Notes: a model not told the origin generated them from the letters alone. A stretch of 64,000 bases of DNA from Shewanella sp. OPT22 (GCF_004168585.1 NZ_PGVH01000040.1:205907-269906), one strand, 5' to 3'; counted from the stretch's first letter, positions 1-7,834 are shown. A program made the numbers and translations.

Positions 1-1553
1 GTTCGACCATCCAGCAGCACAATCAAGACGGCTTCCGTGACAACACTTATTTAGGCCGCAGCGATACTAACAAACGTGACGAGTTTACAGGCCGTATTAA
101 ATTACGTTGGTTAGCGACTGATGATCTAACGGCTGATTTAACGATTCTACACGCTGACTTTGATAACGGTTATGATGCATGGACATTAGATAACAACGGC
201 TTCAAAACCAATACTGACCAACCTGGTGTTGATAACCAAAAAACCACTGGTTCAAGCATAAAACTGAATTACACCGGTTTTGATAAGTTCAACCTCATCT
301 CTATTACGTCTTATGCAAGTACTGACCACCAGCATGCTTATGATGGTGACTGGGCTAATCCTGATTACTGGGCAAGTCGCAACTGCGGAACCGCAGAAGC
401 ACCAGAAGCTTGTGAATACGATTATCTTTGGGATAAAAAAGGCGACCGTCGTACGGTTTCTCAAGAATTCCGTTTCAGTTCAAATGAAAACGGACGCATC
501 TTTGCTGATTCTACTGATTGGCTTGTAGGTGTTTATACGATGAAATTGAAAGAAGATAACGATCTTTATTCAGAGTATAACACTTGGCCTGATGAAGTGA
601 TGCAATCAAAGTATAACGCAACCAACTACGCCGTATTTGCACAATTAGATTCCAATTTAGGTAATGGATATAACCTTTCAACTGGTCTTAGACTTGAACG
701 CCGTAATAGCGAATATTCAGATACCAATGGCGATGCATTTAAGCCGTCTGAAAACATGTGGGGCGGCCATATTGCGTTAAGTAAAAAACTGTCTGCTCAA
801 CACAGTACCTACGTACGTGTCGCACGCGGCTACAAAGCCGGCGGCTTTAACATGAGCTTACCTGCAGAACTTGCGGACAAGAAAGAGTTCGATACCGAAA
901 TCCTTTATAACTATGAAATAGGCTTGAAGTCGTTCTGGTTAGATAACGATTTATCGACGAATTTGTCGGTGTTCTATATGGATCGCCAAGACCAGCAAGT
1001 ATCAGCATCTCAACAAGACCCTGAAAAACCGCAGCGTTTTATCCTATTTACTGAAAATGCGGGTAGCTCGAAAAACTACGGTGCAGAGTTAGATGCTAAA
1101 TGGCAAGCTACCGATAACCTAGAGTTTTACGCAAGCATTGGTTATTTAGAAGCAACTTATGGTGATTATATTTATAAAGATAAATACGGCTCACCTGTAG
1201 ATCTTTCTGGTCGAGAGTTAGCGCATTCACCAAAATTCACCAATAGCTTTGGTACAACTTACCGTGCTGATAATGGAATCTTCGTAAACTTGCATACCAG
1301 TGGCAAGAGCAAGTTCTTCTACTCGGATAGCAATGATTCACAATCAAAAGGTTACCAAATTTTAAATGCACGTGTTGGTTATGAAGCCGATGATTGGGGT
1401 GTTTATCTATGGGGTCGTAACTTATTTGATAAAAAATACGGCGTGCGTGGTTTCTACTTTGGCAACGAGCCAGATCTAGACTGGGCTGATAAACAATACA
1501 TCCGCTATGGTGACCCACGTTCTGTTGGTGTAACAGCTAACATTAAGTTCTAA
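1..1553 (+). CDS. TonB-dependent outer-membrane receptor, C-terminal part (5' end outside window)
   Basis: The reading frame is open from base 3 to the stop at 1553, about 516 residues, so the plug and first strands lie upstream of the window. The visible part is a TonB-receptor beta-barrel: alternating aromatic/polar strands, a typical 'YKAGGFN' segment, 'NYEIGLKS', and a C-terminal strand ending in Phe (TANIKF) as expected for BAM-dependent barrels. Such receptors carry scarce nutrients across the outer membrane using TonB/ExbBD energy. The next three genes on the same strand are a thiamine-binding protein, a PnuC-type transporter and a thiamine-kinase-like protein, so I infer thiamine or a precursor as substrate. 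A TPP riboswitch would be expected upstream, outside the window. Confidence 0.9.
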   Translation, partial: STIQQHNQDGFRDNTYLGRSDTNKRDEFTGRIKLRWLATDDLTADLTILHADFDNGYDAWTLDNNGFKTNTDQPGVDNQKTTGSSIKLNYTGFDKFNLISITSYASTDHQHAYDGDWANPDYWASRNCGTAEAPEACEYDYLWDKKGDRRTVSQEFRFSSNENGRIFADSTDWLVGVYTMKLKEDNDLYSEYNTWPDEVMQSKYNATNYAVFAQLDSNLGNGYNLSTGLRLERRNSEYSDTNGDAFKPSENMWGGHIALSKKLSAQHSTYVRVARGYKAGGFNMSLPAELADKKEFDTEILYNYEIGLKSFWLDNDLSTNLSVFYMDRQDQQVSASQQDPEKPQRFILFTENAGSSKNYGAELDAKWQATDNLEFYASIGYLEATYGDYIYKDKYGSPVDLSGRELAHSPKFTNSFGTTYRADNGIFVNLHTSGKSKFFYSDSNDSQSKGYQILNARVGYEADDWGVYLWGRNLFDKKYGVRGFYFGNEPDLDWADKQYIRYGDPRSVGVTANIKF

Positions 1554-1571
1554 TTGGAAATTAGATCTATC

Positions 1572-1599
1572 TACCGCATTAGTGAGCGCTGATGCGGTA
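1572..1599 (+). terminator. Intercistronic hairpin after TonB receptor
   Basis: An 8-bp perfect stem (taccgcat / atgcggta) encloses a 12-nt loop just after the receptor stop. There is no real U-run, so it may be an RNA-processing or stability element rather than a full terminator. An upstream ATG at 1592 lies inside its right arm, which argues against that start for the next gene. Confidence 0.45.
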
Positions 1600-1633
1600 T
1601 CATCTTCTTAAATCATTCCTGAGATCTAAAAAA

Positions 1634-1894
1634 ATGAAACTTACCGCTGAAATCAGCATGTATCCATTCAAAGAAAATTACATTGAACCTATCCATTGGT
1701 TTATTCATCAATTAGATAATTACCCAAACATTAAAAGAGTAACCAATGCAATGGCTACTCAAATACAAGGCGATTATCAGGACGTTATGTCAATGCTGGC
1801 AATAGAAATGCAAGCGGCACATGAAAAGTTTGGTAAAGCCGTTTTTGTTTGTAAATTTTTAGGTACTGAACTAGACCTCAGCCATAGCGAGTAA
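1634..1894 (+). CDS. YkoF/MTH1187-type thiamine-binding protein
   Basis: An 86-residue protein starting MKLTAEISMYP. The N-terminal 'EISMYPF', the central 'THE/ATQIQGDY'-like segment and the C-terminal 'FGKAVFVCKFL' fit the small ferredoxin-like thiamine_BP/YkoF family, which binds thiamine or hydroxymethylpyrimidine in the cytoplasm. I chose ATG 1634 because an in-frame ATG 42 bases upstream lies in a hairpin and would add a non-conserved basic tail. It lies between a TonB receptor and a PnuC-type transporter (3-nt gap to the latter), which supports a thiamine-salvage role. The family assignment is from memory of its motifs. Confidence 0.72.
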   Translation: MKLTAEISMYPFKENYIEPIHWFIHQLDNYPNIKRVTNAMATQIQGDYQDVMSMLAIEMQAAHEKFGKAVFVCKFLGTELDLSHSE

Positions 1895-1897
1895 ATA

Positions 1898-2506
1898 ATG
1901 GACTTATTGCAAACCATGTTTGGTGAAATGCAAGCAATGACCCTATGGGAGTCACTTGCCGTTGTTTTAGCTCTCGCCTATCTGCTTCTGGCCATGAAAG
2001 AAAACATTTGGTGTTGGCCTGCTGCATTCATCAGCTCAGGCATTTATATGGTGATCTTTTGGAGTGTAAACTTATACATGGAAGCACTATTGAGCTTCTA
2101 TTATGTTGCGATGGCCGTTTATGGTTATTGGATGTGGACTAAAGGTGGTAATCAGCATCACGGTATCACCATTACTTCTTGGCCATTATCAACCCATTTA
2201 CGCATCATTGTGATAACTACAGGTTTGGCGTTAAGCCTTGGTTATTTCATGGCAAACAATACCAATGCTTCATTTCCATACTTAGATGCAGCAACGACAT
2301 GCTTTGCAATTATGACCACTTACCTAGTTGCTAAAAAGGTATTAGAAAATTGGTTGTATTGGATTGTGATTAACTCTGTTTCAATCTATTTGTACCTCAA
2401 CAAAGAGCTGATGCTTACCTCGGCCTTATTTGTGCTGTATGTGATTTTAGCTTTTGCTGGCTATATGCAATGGCAAAAGAGTAAAGCCCAACAAGCAACG
2501 GCTTAG
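1898..2506 (+). CDS. pnuT: PnuC-family transporter, probably thiamine (PnuT-type)
   Basis: A 202-residue integral membrane protein with about seven hydrophobic segments and no signal peptide. The segments 'ENIWCWPAAFISSGIYM' and 'YGYWMWTKGG' are typical of the PnuC fold, whose central W-x3-W-type motif lines the substrate path. PnuC members facilitate uptake of nicotinamide riboside; PnuT members carry thiamine, trapped inside by phosphorylation. The gene follows the YkoF-like gene by 3 nt and precedes a kinase, which favours the thiamine version. The specific vitamin is inferred from context only. Confidence 0.8.
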   Translation: MDLLQTMFGEMQAMTLWESLAVVLALAYLLLAMKENIWCWPAAFISSGIYMVIFWSVNLYMEALLSFYYVAMAVYGYWMWTKGGNQHHGITITSWPLSTHLRIIVITTGLALSLGYFMANNTNASFPYLDAATTCFAIMTTYLVAKKVLENWLYWIVINSVSIYLYLNKELMLTSALFVLYVILAFAGYMQWQKSKAQQATA

Positions 2507-2519
2507 ACTTTTCTTTTAC

Positions 2520-2554
2520 GATGATGGCAAAACTTACTGAGTTTTGTCATCATT
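2520..2554 (+). terminator. Long hairpin between transporter and kinase genes
   Basis: A 14-bp stem with one mismatch (gatgatggcaaaac / gttttgtcatcatt) and a 7-nt loop follows the transporter stop. It lacks a clear U-tract, so it may attenuate or stabilise rather than terminate. A TTG at 2544 lies inside its right arm, making that an unlikely start for the next gene. Confidence 0.45.
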
Positions 2555-2585
2555 AACTCTAGTATCACTAACCACTTCTGAATTT

Positions 2586-3557
2586 ATGACCTGCTCACAA
2601 GAACATTGGCCAATCAAGTTAATCAACTTCATAAAAGAATGTGAGCAAGAAAGAAATCTCAATTTAAATGCACTTGAACCACAACTAGAACTGATTGCAG
2701 ATGGGCTGAGCAATAAAAACTATCTATTAAAAACTCAAAATAGTTCCTACGTCATTCGTGAAAACTCACCTCAGTCGAATGCTATGTGTAACAGAGATAA
2801 TGAAGTCATATGTTGGCAAACCGCAGCGGCACAAAAGTTAGCGCCAGAACTTATCTGGTTGAACAACGATAAAAGCTATTACTTAAGTGAGTTTATCCGT
2901 CAACCTGCGAATAAGATCATTGAAGCAAATGACACTTTCGACTTATTAAATCAACTTCAGCAGCTACCGAAGCCAGAGCGAGAAATCACCAGCCAACGAC
3001 AATGGCAAATTTACCAGCATCAACTTAATCAACTTATTGAAGACATTGAGCTGCAATTAAACGTAACTTCGAGCCATAAAACCGAATTTAAGCAATGGAT
3101 GCAATTCGTTCAGTTTCTTAATGCTAAGCAGACAAACTTTAGTGCTTGGACTGATGACATTCTCGCTTCGACAAGCGAACTCCAGTTCAGTCATAGGGAC
3201 TTGAACCCTGACAACCTATTAATCAAAGACGATAGGCTTATTTGTATTGATTTTGAGTACGCTTGTGCGGCTGAACCAGTCTACGACATTGCCTCAGCGA
3301 TAGAGTCCAATCACTTCTCGGCGCTTGACCAACAATGGTTGGCAGAAAAATATTTTGCTAACAACCAAAAAGCGAGTTCATGCTCAATTAAAGCATTTCC
3401 GGCAATGCAAAAAGTTTATTGGGGATTTTTCTATTATTGGGCAGCAATTATGGCAGGGGAAACCTTAAAACAAATGAACATTAAAAGCAGTTCTGCCAAG
3501 CTCGAAGATTTCAATCGCTATCTAAATTATCAGCATCAATACCAAGGAAAGATATAA
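2586..3557 (+). CDS. Aminoglycoside-phosphotransferase-fold kinase, probable thiamine kinase
   Basis: About 323 residues from ATG 2586. It has the APH/choline-kinase catalytic core: the Brenner motif 'SHRDLNPDNLLI' (catalytic Asp, metal Asn), then 'CIDFEYACAAEPVYDIAS' with the metal-binding Asp. An N-terminal lobe segment 'GLSNKNYLLKT' resembles the nucleotide-positioning loop of ThiK-like kinases. It would phosphorylate imported thiamine to trap it in the cell. A longer TTG start at 2544 falls inside a hairpin stem and was not used. Choline or ethanolamine kinase is the alternative; the upstream thiamine genes favour thiamine. Confidence 0.7.
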   Translation: MTCSQEHWPIKLINFIKECEQERNLNLNALEPQLELIADGLSNKNYLLKTQNSSYVIRENSPQSNAMCNRDNEVICWQTAAAQKLAPELIWLNNDKSYYLSEFIRQPANKIIEANDTFDLLNQLQQLPKPEREITSQRQWQIYQHQLNQLIEDIELQLNVTSSHKTEFKQWMQFVQFLNAKQTNFSAWTDDILASTSELQFSHRDLNPDNLLIKDDRLICIDFEYACAAEPVYDIASAIESNHFSALDQQWLAEKYFANNQKASSCSIKAFPAMQKVYWGFFYYWAAIMAGETLKQMNIKSSSAKLEDFNRYLNYQHQYQGKI

Positions 3558-3562
3558 ACGTC

Positions 3563-4855
3563 TTAGCGTGCTGACTTCACGCTTTTATTCTTTTTGGAGC
3601 TAACTTGAATACCCATTTCTTTCCAGTCATTTTCTATTTCTTTCTTTGAAGCTGTAAATTTTTGAATTTTGCAACCACTTATTTTCCAGTCAACAACCTC
3701 AGCTCCTCTTTTTTTTCCTTGCCGTCGCTCCGGATAAAATTCCTTTCTTACAACATCACACCATGCTTCTTCTGTTTGAGTCTCTACTGAAGGCTGGGAA
3801 TGTTCAGTCGCTTCCGTTTGTTGGCTTTGGCTAGTGTGTAAAGGCTCAGGTTTCAGTTCTCTACTCTTTTGTAACAGTACGTCGAGTTCTTGAATTTTTA
3901 CTGTTAATGCGTCTAAATGAGAAGATAAACCTTCAGGTGATTTATCGATACCATAGTCTTCGCAGCGAGAATACAAGCCCTCTAGGTCTTCCGTTGCTTT
4001 ACAAAACTTTTCTATCAGTATTATCGTTAATCGTTTAAATACAGCTTTACCTGCCGCCAATGCTTTTATACTGGCAGACTGTTCACTGAGTTGGTCTTTC
4101 ATTTTAGAGAATTTTAAAGCTAGGCTTTCTGTCCTTCTATTCAACTCTTTACCAACAGCGCAGAATAGTTGTTCTTGCTTTGTTAACTTTTCTTCGCACT
4201 TTTCAAATTTAACTTTCCAGTCGGCAAGCTCATTTTGACACTGAGACAATTCAGCTATTGTTTCATTTTTCAGCGCTATTTCTTCTTCCAAATTACGCTT
4301 CACACTGTCAAGCTCTTCAATTTTGTCTTTGAGCTCCCTCCTTGCTTCAGATAACTGACTTTCGGCATTTGCTAACTTAACTATAAAGCTCTCACATACT
4401 GACTTATTTTTTTTATAGCCCACAGACAAAGTTCTATTATCATCTTCCATCTTTTGTACGTATTCAGCTGTACTTGCTTGTGTTCGAAGTAAGTATTCAT
4501 TTTCATATTCCAGATCACTGACTTTTGGGGCAAGTTCACTGACATTTTCATTCAGTGTCGAAATTAATTCAGCTTGCATTGCAATAGCAGAAAACAAAAC
4601 TTGCTGGCTATCTAGGAATGGAGTATTTGCGAGTTCTTCAGATGGCTTTTTAGCACAATAACGAGACATTGCTTCAACTAATGTCCTCACTGAGGATTCT
4701 TGTTCAGCATTTGCAACAGGAACACAAATAAATTGTTTCCCTGCAGAAGTTGTAAATGTGTTTACCTCAAATGCAGGCTCATTTTGATTTACTTCACAAT
4801 CACTCGAGGTAACAACATCTTGAGCACTTGCAACTGATGTACTTACTTCTTGCAA
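3563..4855 (-). CDS. Orphan coiled-coil protein, effector-like
   Basis: A 430-residue protein I do not recognise. The first 20 residues are rich in Ser, Thr and Val (MQEVSTSVASAQ...) without a hydrophobic signal peptide. From about residue 85 to 330 it is dominated by heptad-like Glu/Lys/Leu coiled coil. The C-terminus is very basic (KKNKSVKSAR). The TTG start is preceded by AAGG at a workable spacing; otherwise the first Met is near residue 64. It converges on the thiamine cluster with a 5-bp gap and stands alone. A cytoplasmic structural coiled coil is possible; a secreted protein is inferred only from its similarity in style to the other orphan genes in the window. Confidence 0.6.
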   Translation of the reverse strand: MQEVSTSVASAQDVVTSSDCEVNQNEPAFEVNTFTTSAGKQFICVPVANAEQESSVRTLVEAMSRYCAKKPSEELANTPFLDSQQVLFSAIAMQAELISTLNENVSELAPKVSDLEYENEYLLRTQASTAEYVQKMEDDNRTLSVGYKKNKSVCESFIVKLANAESQLSEARRELKDKIEELDSVKRNLEEEIALKNETIAELSQCQNELADWKVKFEKCEEKLTKQEQLFCAVGKELNRRTESLALKFSKMKDQLSEQSASIKALAAGKAVFKRLTIILIEKFCKATEDLEGLYSRCEDYGIDKSPEGLSSHLDALTVKIQELDVLLQKSRELKPEPLHTSQSQQTEATEHSQPSVETQTEEAWCDVVRKEFYPERRQGKKRGAEVVDWKISGCKIQKFTASKKEIENDWKEMGIQVSSKKNKSVKSAR

Positions 4856-5158
4856 ATTAAAGCCTTAATGAATAATGAAAACGATAAGAAGCAGATATAC
4901 TTCCCTTTAATATATCTATTTGTTAAATCCGGGCATAGTTAAATATGATTTACAAAAGATGAATAATTGGCATCAAATCAGCGTAATTTGATCTATCTAC
5001 AGTCCTCAATGATTTTTTGATTCACATCAAACAACTGCACAATAGTCTCTCTTCTCAGCCAAAAATACTTGAGTGTTTTACTCAAGCTTTATATGCTGCA
5101 TCTCAAGAATCAATGGCAACCATCCTGCCTTCCTTTCAAGATAAACGTGAGAAGTACT
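4856..5158. other. Intergenic region, 303 bp
   Basis: AT-rich, between two divergent genes. It contains the FNR-type box at 5017-5030 and a second weaker TTGATCTATC half-match near 4988. No coding potential is seen. Confidence 0.6.
5017..5030. promoter_or_regulatory. FNR/EtrA-type box
   Basis: TTGATTCACATCAA matches the FNR consensus TTGAT-N4-ATCAA with no mismatch and is palindromic. It lies about 130 bp upstream of the CCGSCS small-protein start, in a promoter-like region with a weak -10 (caatagt) near 5041. Anaerobic control of the small protein is inferred. CRP shares part of this motif but needs GTGA/TCAC arms. Confidence 0.6.
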
Positions 5159-5290
5159 ATGACTATTGAACAACAAGAAAAAAACGCAGAAGAGCTAGCA
5201 AAACAAACTGAAGCACAAGCGGCTGAGCAAACTGAAGCTAAAGAAGAGAAGAAAGAATCTCCAAGCTTCTGTTGTGGTTCTTGCTCATAA
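5159..5290 (+). CDS. CCGSCS-motif small protein
   Basis: A 43-residue protein starting MTIEQQEK, with a highly charged Glu/Gln/Lys/Ala helix and a terminal Cys cluster (FCCGSCS). Small proteins with this tail are known in Shewanella-type genomes as 'CCGSCS motif protein'; the function is not established. The three cysteines could bind metal or be lipid- or thiol-modified. ATG 5159 starts the charged helix directly; the longer frame from 5069 adds an unlike segment. A strong terminator follows and an FNR-type box precedes it. Confidence 0.7.
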   Translation: MTIEQQEKNAEELAKQTEAQAAEQTEAKEEKKESPSFCCGSCS

Positions 5291-5315
5291 GCTTTTTTGA
5301 TTCATGAATACATAA

Positions 5316-5345
5316 AAACCGCCTGATTTGGCGGTTTTCTTTTTG
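5316..5345 (+). terminator. Rho-independent terminator
   Basis: A hairpin aaaaccgcc-tgattt-ggcggtttt followed by ctttttgg, 25 bp after the CCGSCS gene stop. Confidence 0.85.
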
Positions 5346-5426
5346 GACAAAAGCTTGTCAGAAAAGTAAATTATTCAAGTGGTTTTTTCATTACAAAATC
5401 TCATACTTTTAATTTAACTTTTACTA

Positions 5427-5521
5427 GCTAGCACCCAGTTAACGAGCAAATGGGGTTTGGCTAAAATCCGAAACACAGCGTTGGAGCCAAACAGTATTTG
5501 CCCGTTAAGCGGTTGTTATAT
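5427..5521 (-). other. attC recombination site (terminal, degenerate right end)
   Basis: Read on the minus strand, it starts ATATAACAACCGC, contains the paired blocks GTTTGGCTCC / TTAGCCAAAC, and ends GTTAACTGGGTGCTAGC. The left core AAATATAAC is the exact complement of the start of its own cassette (GTTATATTT at 6110-6118). The far end reads GTGCTAG instead of GCGTTA, as expected for a decayed last site of an array. Confidence 0.75.
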
Positions 5522-5523
5522 TT

Positions 5524-6084
5524 TTAGTACAGTTTTACTTCCGTCAGTTTTTTGGGTTTCAATAAATGCTTACTAGGCACTTCTGGAATAACGATTAGAT
5601 TTGAAATATTGAGTTTTTCTTTCACCAGCTTTTCATCACGCTTTTGCTGATTATTAAACTCCATAAAGCCTGTACCACCAACGAACTCTTTTAACTCACC
5701 CAAATAAGTCGCTTTATTATCATAAACATTGAAATCAAAGGGGCTAATAGCAAAATGAATTTTTTGATTACCTCTTTCTATTTCAAATTTAGTGAGCTTA
5801 TATTTCCCAGGTTTTAATTTGTGATAAAGAACAGCTCCATTAAAATTATCGCTGTCAAAATCACGTTTAGTTTTTCCCCAAGCTCCAGCTTTTCTGTAAA
5901 AGAACAAAGACGTTTGCCCTTGCTCATTTTCAAAATATAACTTGTAATCACCTGCATAATGACTGTCAGCAATCATATATGACATGAAAATATAGCCTTT
6001 ATCATGTCCTTCATATGTTAAATCAGAGGTAATTACACACCCTGAAAGAAATAATAAACAAATTAAACTTAAGATTTTTTTCAT
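5524..6084 (-). CDS. Cassette-borne lipoprotein
   Basis: A 186-residue protein beginning MKKILSLICLLFLSGCVITS, a clear signal peptide with lipobox LSGC, so it should be lipidated. AGGAAGT lies 6 bases before ATG 6084, which decides this start over a longer frame to 6123. The mature part is soluble, with beta-rich 'YKLYFENEQGQTSLFFY' and 'KPGKYKLTKFEIERG' segments resembling small periplasmic beta-sandwich lipoproteins; I do not recognise the family. It is the last cassette of the array and carries an attC on each side. Confidence 0.75.
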   Translation of the reverse strand: MKKILSLICLLFLSGCVITSDLTYEGHDKGYIFMSYMIADSHYAGDYKLYFENEQGQTSLFFYRKAGAWGKTKRDFDSDNFNGAVLYHKLKPGKYKLTKFEIERGNQKIHFAISPFDFNVYDNKATYLGELKEFVGGTGFMEFNNQQKRDEKLVKEKLNISNLIVIPEVPSKHLLKPKKLTEVKLY

Positions 6085-6110
6085 AATACTTCCTAGATTT
6101 ATGAATGAAA

Positions 6111-6206
6111 TATAACGCCTCACTAAGAGGTAAAAAACTGTTAGTTATACTTTGGGAACGCAGAGACAAAAGCCAACAATTTTTCTTGCTTGAGTGACTT
6201 ATTAGC
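6111..6206 (-). other. attC recombination site
   Basis: On the minus strand it runs from GGCTAATAAGTCACTC through TTGTTGGCTTTTG to CTCTTAGTGAGGCGTTATAT. The left core overlaps the stop codon of the upstream gene and reads AAT in place of AAC; its complement still nearly matches the start of its cassette (GTTAGCTT). Confidence 0.75.
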
Positions 6207-6414
6207 CTTTATTTTGACCCAATAAGCGCTTTATCCTTGGAAACAAGAAATACATTATTGGGATAAAAATGACCGAGAAAAGAATGAGATCGACAATGAA
6301 ATTTACATTGTTTAAATAGCTAATGTTGCTCTTTAATACATTTTTTATGATCGTTGCAAAAATTGCAGCAATTATAATTTGCATTAACGGTAATGACTTT
6401 TTACTTCCTAACAC
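6202..6414 (-). CDS. Cassette-borne small membrane protein
   Basis: A 70-residue protein with two hydrophobic helices (about residues 10-28 and 39-60) and a basic C-terminus (RIKRLLGQNKG). The GTG start at 6414 is preceded by AAAGGA with 8-nt spacing. The stop codon lies in the left core of the following attC, as is common for cassettes. Two-helix membrane proteins are frequent in chromosomal integrons. The function is unknown. Confidence 0.7.
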   Translation of the reverse strand: MLGSKKSLPLMQIIIAAIFATIIKNVLKSNISYLNNVNFIVDLILFSVIFIPIMYFLFPRIKRLLGQNKG

Positions 6415-6442
6415 TTCAACAATCCTTTAGTTTTCACATTGA

Positions 6443-6535
6443 AGCTAACACCTCACTAAGAGGCAAATAATTGTTGGTTAAAGTAAGCGACGAAGGTGAA
6501 AAAGCCAACTGTTTTTTGTCTTTTTAAGCAACTTT
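6443..6535 (-). other. attC recombination site
   Basis: On the minus strand it runs from AAAGTTGCTTAAAAAG, through the paired blocks CAGTTGGCTTTTTC / TTTAACCAACAATT, to CTCTTAGTGAGGTGTTAGC. Internal blocks and the right arm are near-identical to the neighbouring sites. The left core does not pair with its cassette start as well as in the other sites. Confidence 0.7.
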
Positions 6536-6555
6536 CTATAGGTTTTTTCATCTAT

Positions 6556-6819
6556 CTATCTTTGTTTGTAACCTTCGCATGGAATACCGTCATTATCACC
6601 ATCCATTTTCGTATTTGGGCAATGTTGAATAAAGTATTTAGCTTCTTTAAGACTTCTCATTTGAGAGCAATGTTGCCTGCCGTCACATTTAAATTTCAAC
6701 GGCTTTTTAGATTTATTCACTGCGTATTTTTTGGGGGCGTGACTCTTAGTGTCTTTAGCGAAGCTACTTGAAGGAATGCACAAAAATGCCACTATTAAAA
6801 TTGAGAATAAAACTTTCAA
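6556..6819 (-). CDS. Exported Excalibur-domain protein (cassette)
   Basis: An 87-residue protein with a signal peptide (MKVLFSILIVAFLCIPSSSFA) and a C-terminal Excalibur calcium-binding motif, DGDNDGIPCE, preceded by paired cysteines (CDGRQHCSQM...QHCPN). Excalibur domains are extracellular EF-hand-like modules often attached to nucleases or surface proteins. Here the domain stands nearly alone. It is flanked by attC sites, so it is a mobile cassette. An overlapping plus-strand frame is its shadow. Confidence 0.85.
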   Translation of the reverse strand: MKVLFSILIVAFLCIPSSSFAKDTKSHAPKKYAVNKSKKPLKFKCDGRQHCSQMRSLKEAKYFIQHCPNTKMDGDNDGIPCEGYKQR

Positions 6820-6842
6820 AATTCACTATCCTTATGAAACCT

Positions 6843-6942
6843 ATACCGCCCTCGTTAATGGGCAAAATATTGTTGGCTAAAATGTTGAAGAACAAAACAC
6901 AGTCAACTGTATTTTGTATTGATTAAACAGCTTGTTATATGT
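6843..6942 (-). other. attC recombination site
   Basis: On the minus strand it runs from ACATATAACAAGCTGTTTAATC, through CAGTTGACTGTG / TTTTAGCCAACAATA, to CATTAACGAGGGCGGTATAGG. The left core ATATAAC is the complement of the start of its cassette (GTTATAT at 7441-7447). The right end has GCGGTATA in place of GCGTTA. Confidence 0.75.
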
Positions 6943-6961
6943 GTGCTAAAACTTACATTTT

Positions 6962-7147
6962 TTATTGATTTTTTGTTTCTAGTAACAATGAATATGATGT
7001 TACAACACCACCAAAACTTGTATTTGGAACCATTGATTTAACAATCCAACCATCATTGTTAAGTTGATAAATTTTTTCATTAAGAGCTTCTATACCAACT
7101 TTACTACTCCAGAAACCTCTATTTGTGAACTCTACAATTTTTTGCAA
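6962..7147 (-). CDS. Small cassette protein, DUF4177-like
   Basis: A 61-residue protein, MQKIVEFTNRGF..., with 'LNEKIYQLNNDGWIVKSMVPNTSFGG' followed by a beta-strand. The pattern of helix, 'xxGWxV', and a closing strand resembles the small DUF4177 fold; this is a weak recognition. It lies 17 bp downstream of a lipoprotein gene with no attC between them, so the two share one cassette. Confidence 0.6.
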   Translation of the reverse strand: MQKIVEFTNRGFWSSKVGIEALNEKIYQLNNDGWIVKSMVPNTSFGGVVTSYSLLLETKNQ

Positions 7148-7164
7148 CTCAAAATCCCTTGAAT

Positions 7165-7413
7165 TTATTTTTTATTTGCATCATGAATATGTTTCTTTAA
7201 AGACTCTACTTGTGCATCACAAGATTTTCTTTTCTCTCCTGTCATAGTAGAGCATTTTTGAGAAGAATTGATATCAACAGCGGTAGCTATGACTGAGCTA
7301 AGACATAAGATAGCCAATGGGCTATTTGGACTACAACTAGGCAACCTGTTGTCGGGTGTAGAACTGCAACCACTTAACCCTATTATGAAAAATAACAATA
7401 AAAATAGCTTCAT
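7165..7413 (-). CDS. Small cassette lipoprotein
   Basis: An 82-residue protein beginning MKLFLLLFFIIGLSGCSS, a signal peptide with lipobox LSGC. The mature chain has six further Cys residues and a charged C-terminal helix (VESLKKHIHDANKK). The start at 7413 gives a normal signal peptide; an upstream ATG at 7434 adds seven residues and has no better ribosome site. It is the first gene of a two-gene cassette. The function is unknown. Confidence 0.7.
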   Translation of the reverse strand: MKLFLLLFFIIGLSGCSSTPDNRLPSCSPNSPLAILCLSSVIATAVDINSSQKCSTMTGEKRKSCDAQVESLKKHIHDANKK

Positions 7414-7440
7414 GAATGAAATATCCGTATACATCTATAA

Positions 7441-7542
7441 ATATAACGCCTGCTTAACAGGCAGATGGTGGTTGGCTAAAATCCGAAGCAGATCGTAGGA
7501 TGCCAACCAGCATTTGTCCAGTCGATGTACTTGTTATATGCG
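7441..7542 (-). other. attC recombination site
   Basis: On the minus strand it runs from GCATATAACAAGTACATC, through GCTGGTTGGCATCC / TTTTAGCCAACCACC, to CTGTTAAGCAGGCGTTA. Its left core GCATATAAC is the exact complement of the start of its own cassette (GTTATATGC at 7834-7842), the rule for a functional cassette. Confidence 0.85.
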
Positions 7543-7553
7543 TAACGCAATGG

Positions 7554-7820
7554 CTATGCATCGTTTTTGGCATACTCAATAACTCGATTGGTTAGTGAAG
7601 TTTTATTTATACTATCAAGTTCAGTAGCTAACTCTACAATTAAAAAGACTTCTAGGAAATATTCAAAGTGTTTTGGTACTGACCCTGGTGCACCGCCAGT
7701 CTCTTTTTCAATTGCAATACAAACCCTTGATTTAATTGACCAAGAATCTGAGCTGTCAATCCAGATGGTTGCATCCGAATCAAGAAATTCTAATTTACTG
7801 ATGGCTTCATCTAACTCCAT
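7554..7820 (-). CDS. Cassette hypothetical protein
   Basis: An 88-residue acidic protein (MELDEAISKLEFLDSD...) of mixed alpha/beta type: an N-terminal helix, 'ATIWIDSSDSWSI' strand region, 'GGAPGSVPKHFEYFLEVFLIVELATEL' and a C-terminal helix. The layout resembles small cytosolic cassette proteins with a W-S-x-x-S/T element, but I cannot name the family. ATG 7820 has GGTGAG 4 bases upstream; an ATG four codons earlier (7832) is also possible. It sits between two well-formed attC sites. Confidence 0.65.
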   Translation of the reverse strand: MELDEAISKLEFLDSDATIWIDSSDSWSIKSRVCIAIEKETGGAPGSVPKHFEYFLEVFLIVELATELDSINKTSLTNRVIEYAKNDA

Positions 7821-7834
7821 GTAACTCACCATGC

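Noticed and set aside
2544..2588. TTG start for the thiamine-kinase-like gene
   Set aside because: It falls inside the right arm of a strong hairpin; ATG 2586 is in frame and free.
6496..6771. Plus-strand frame of 91 codons
   Set aside because: It is antisense to the Excalibur-domain gene, which has a signal peptide and a recognised motif and fits the cassette orientation.
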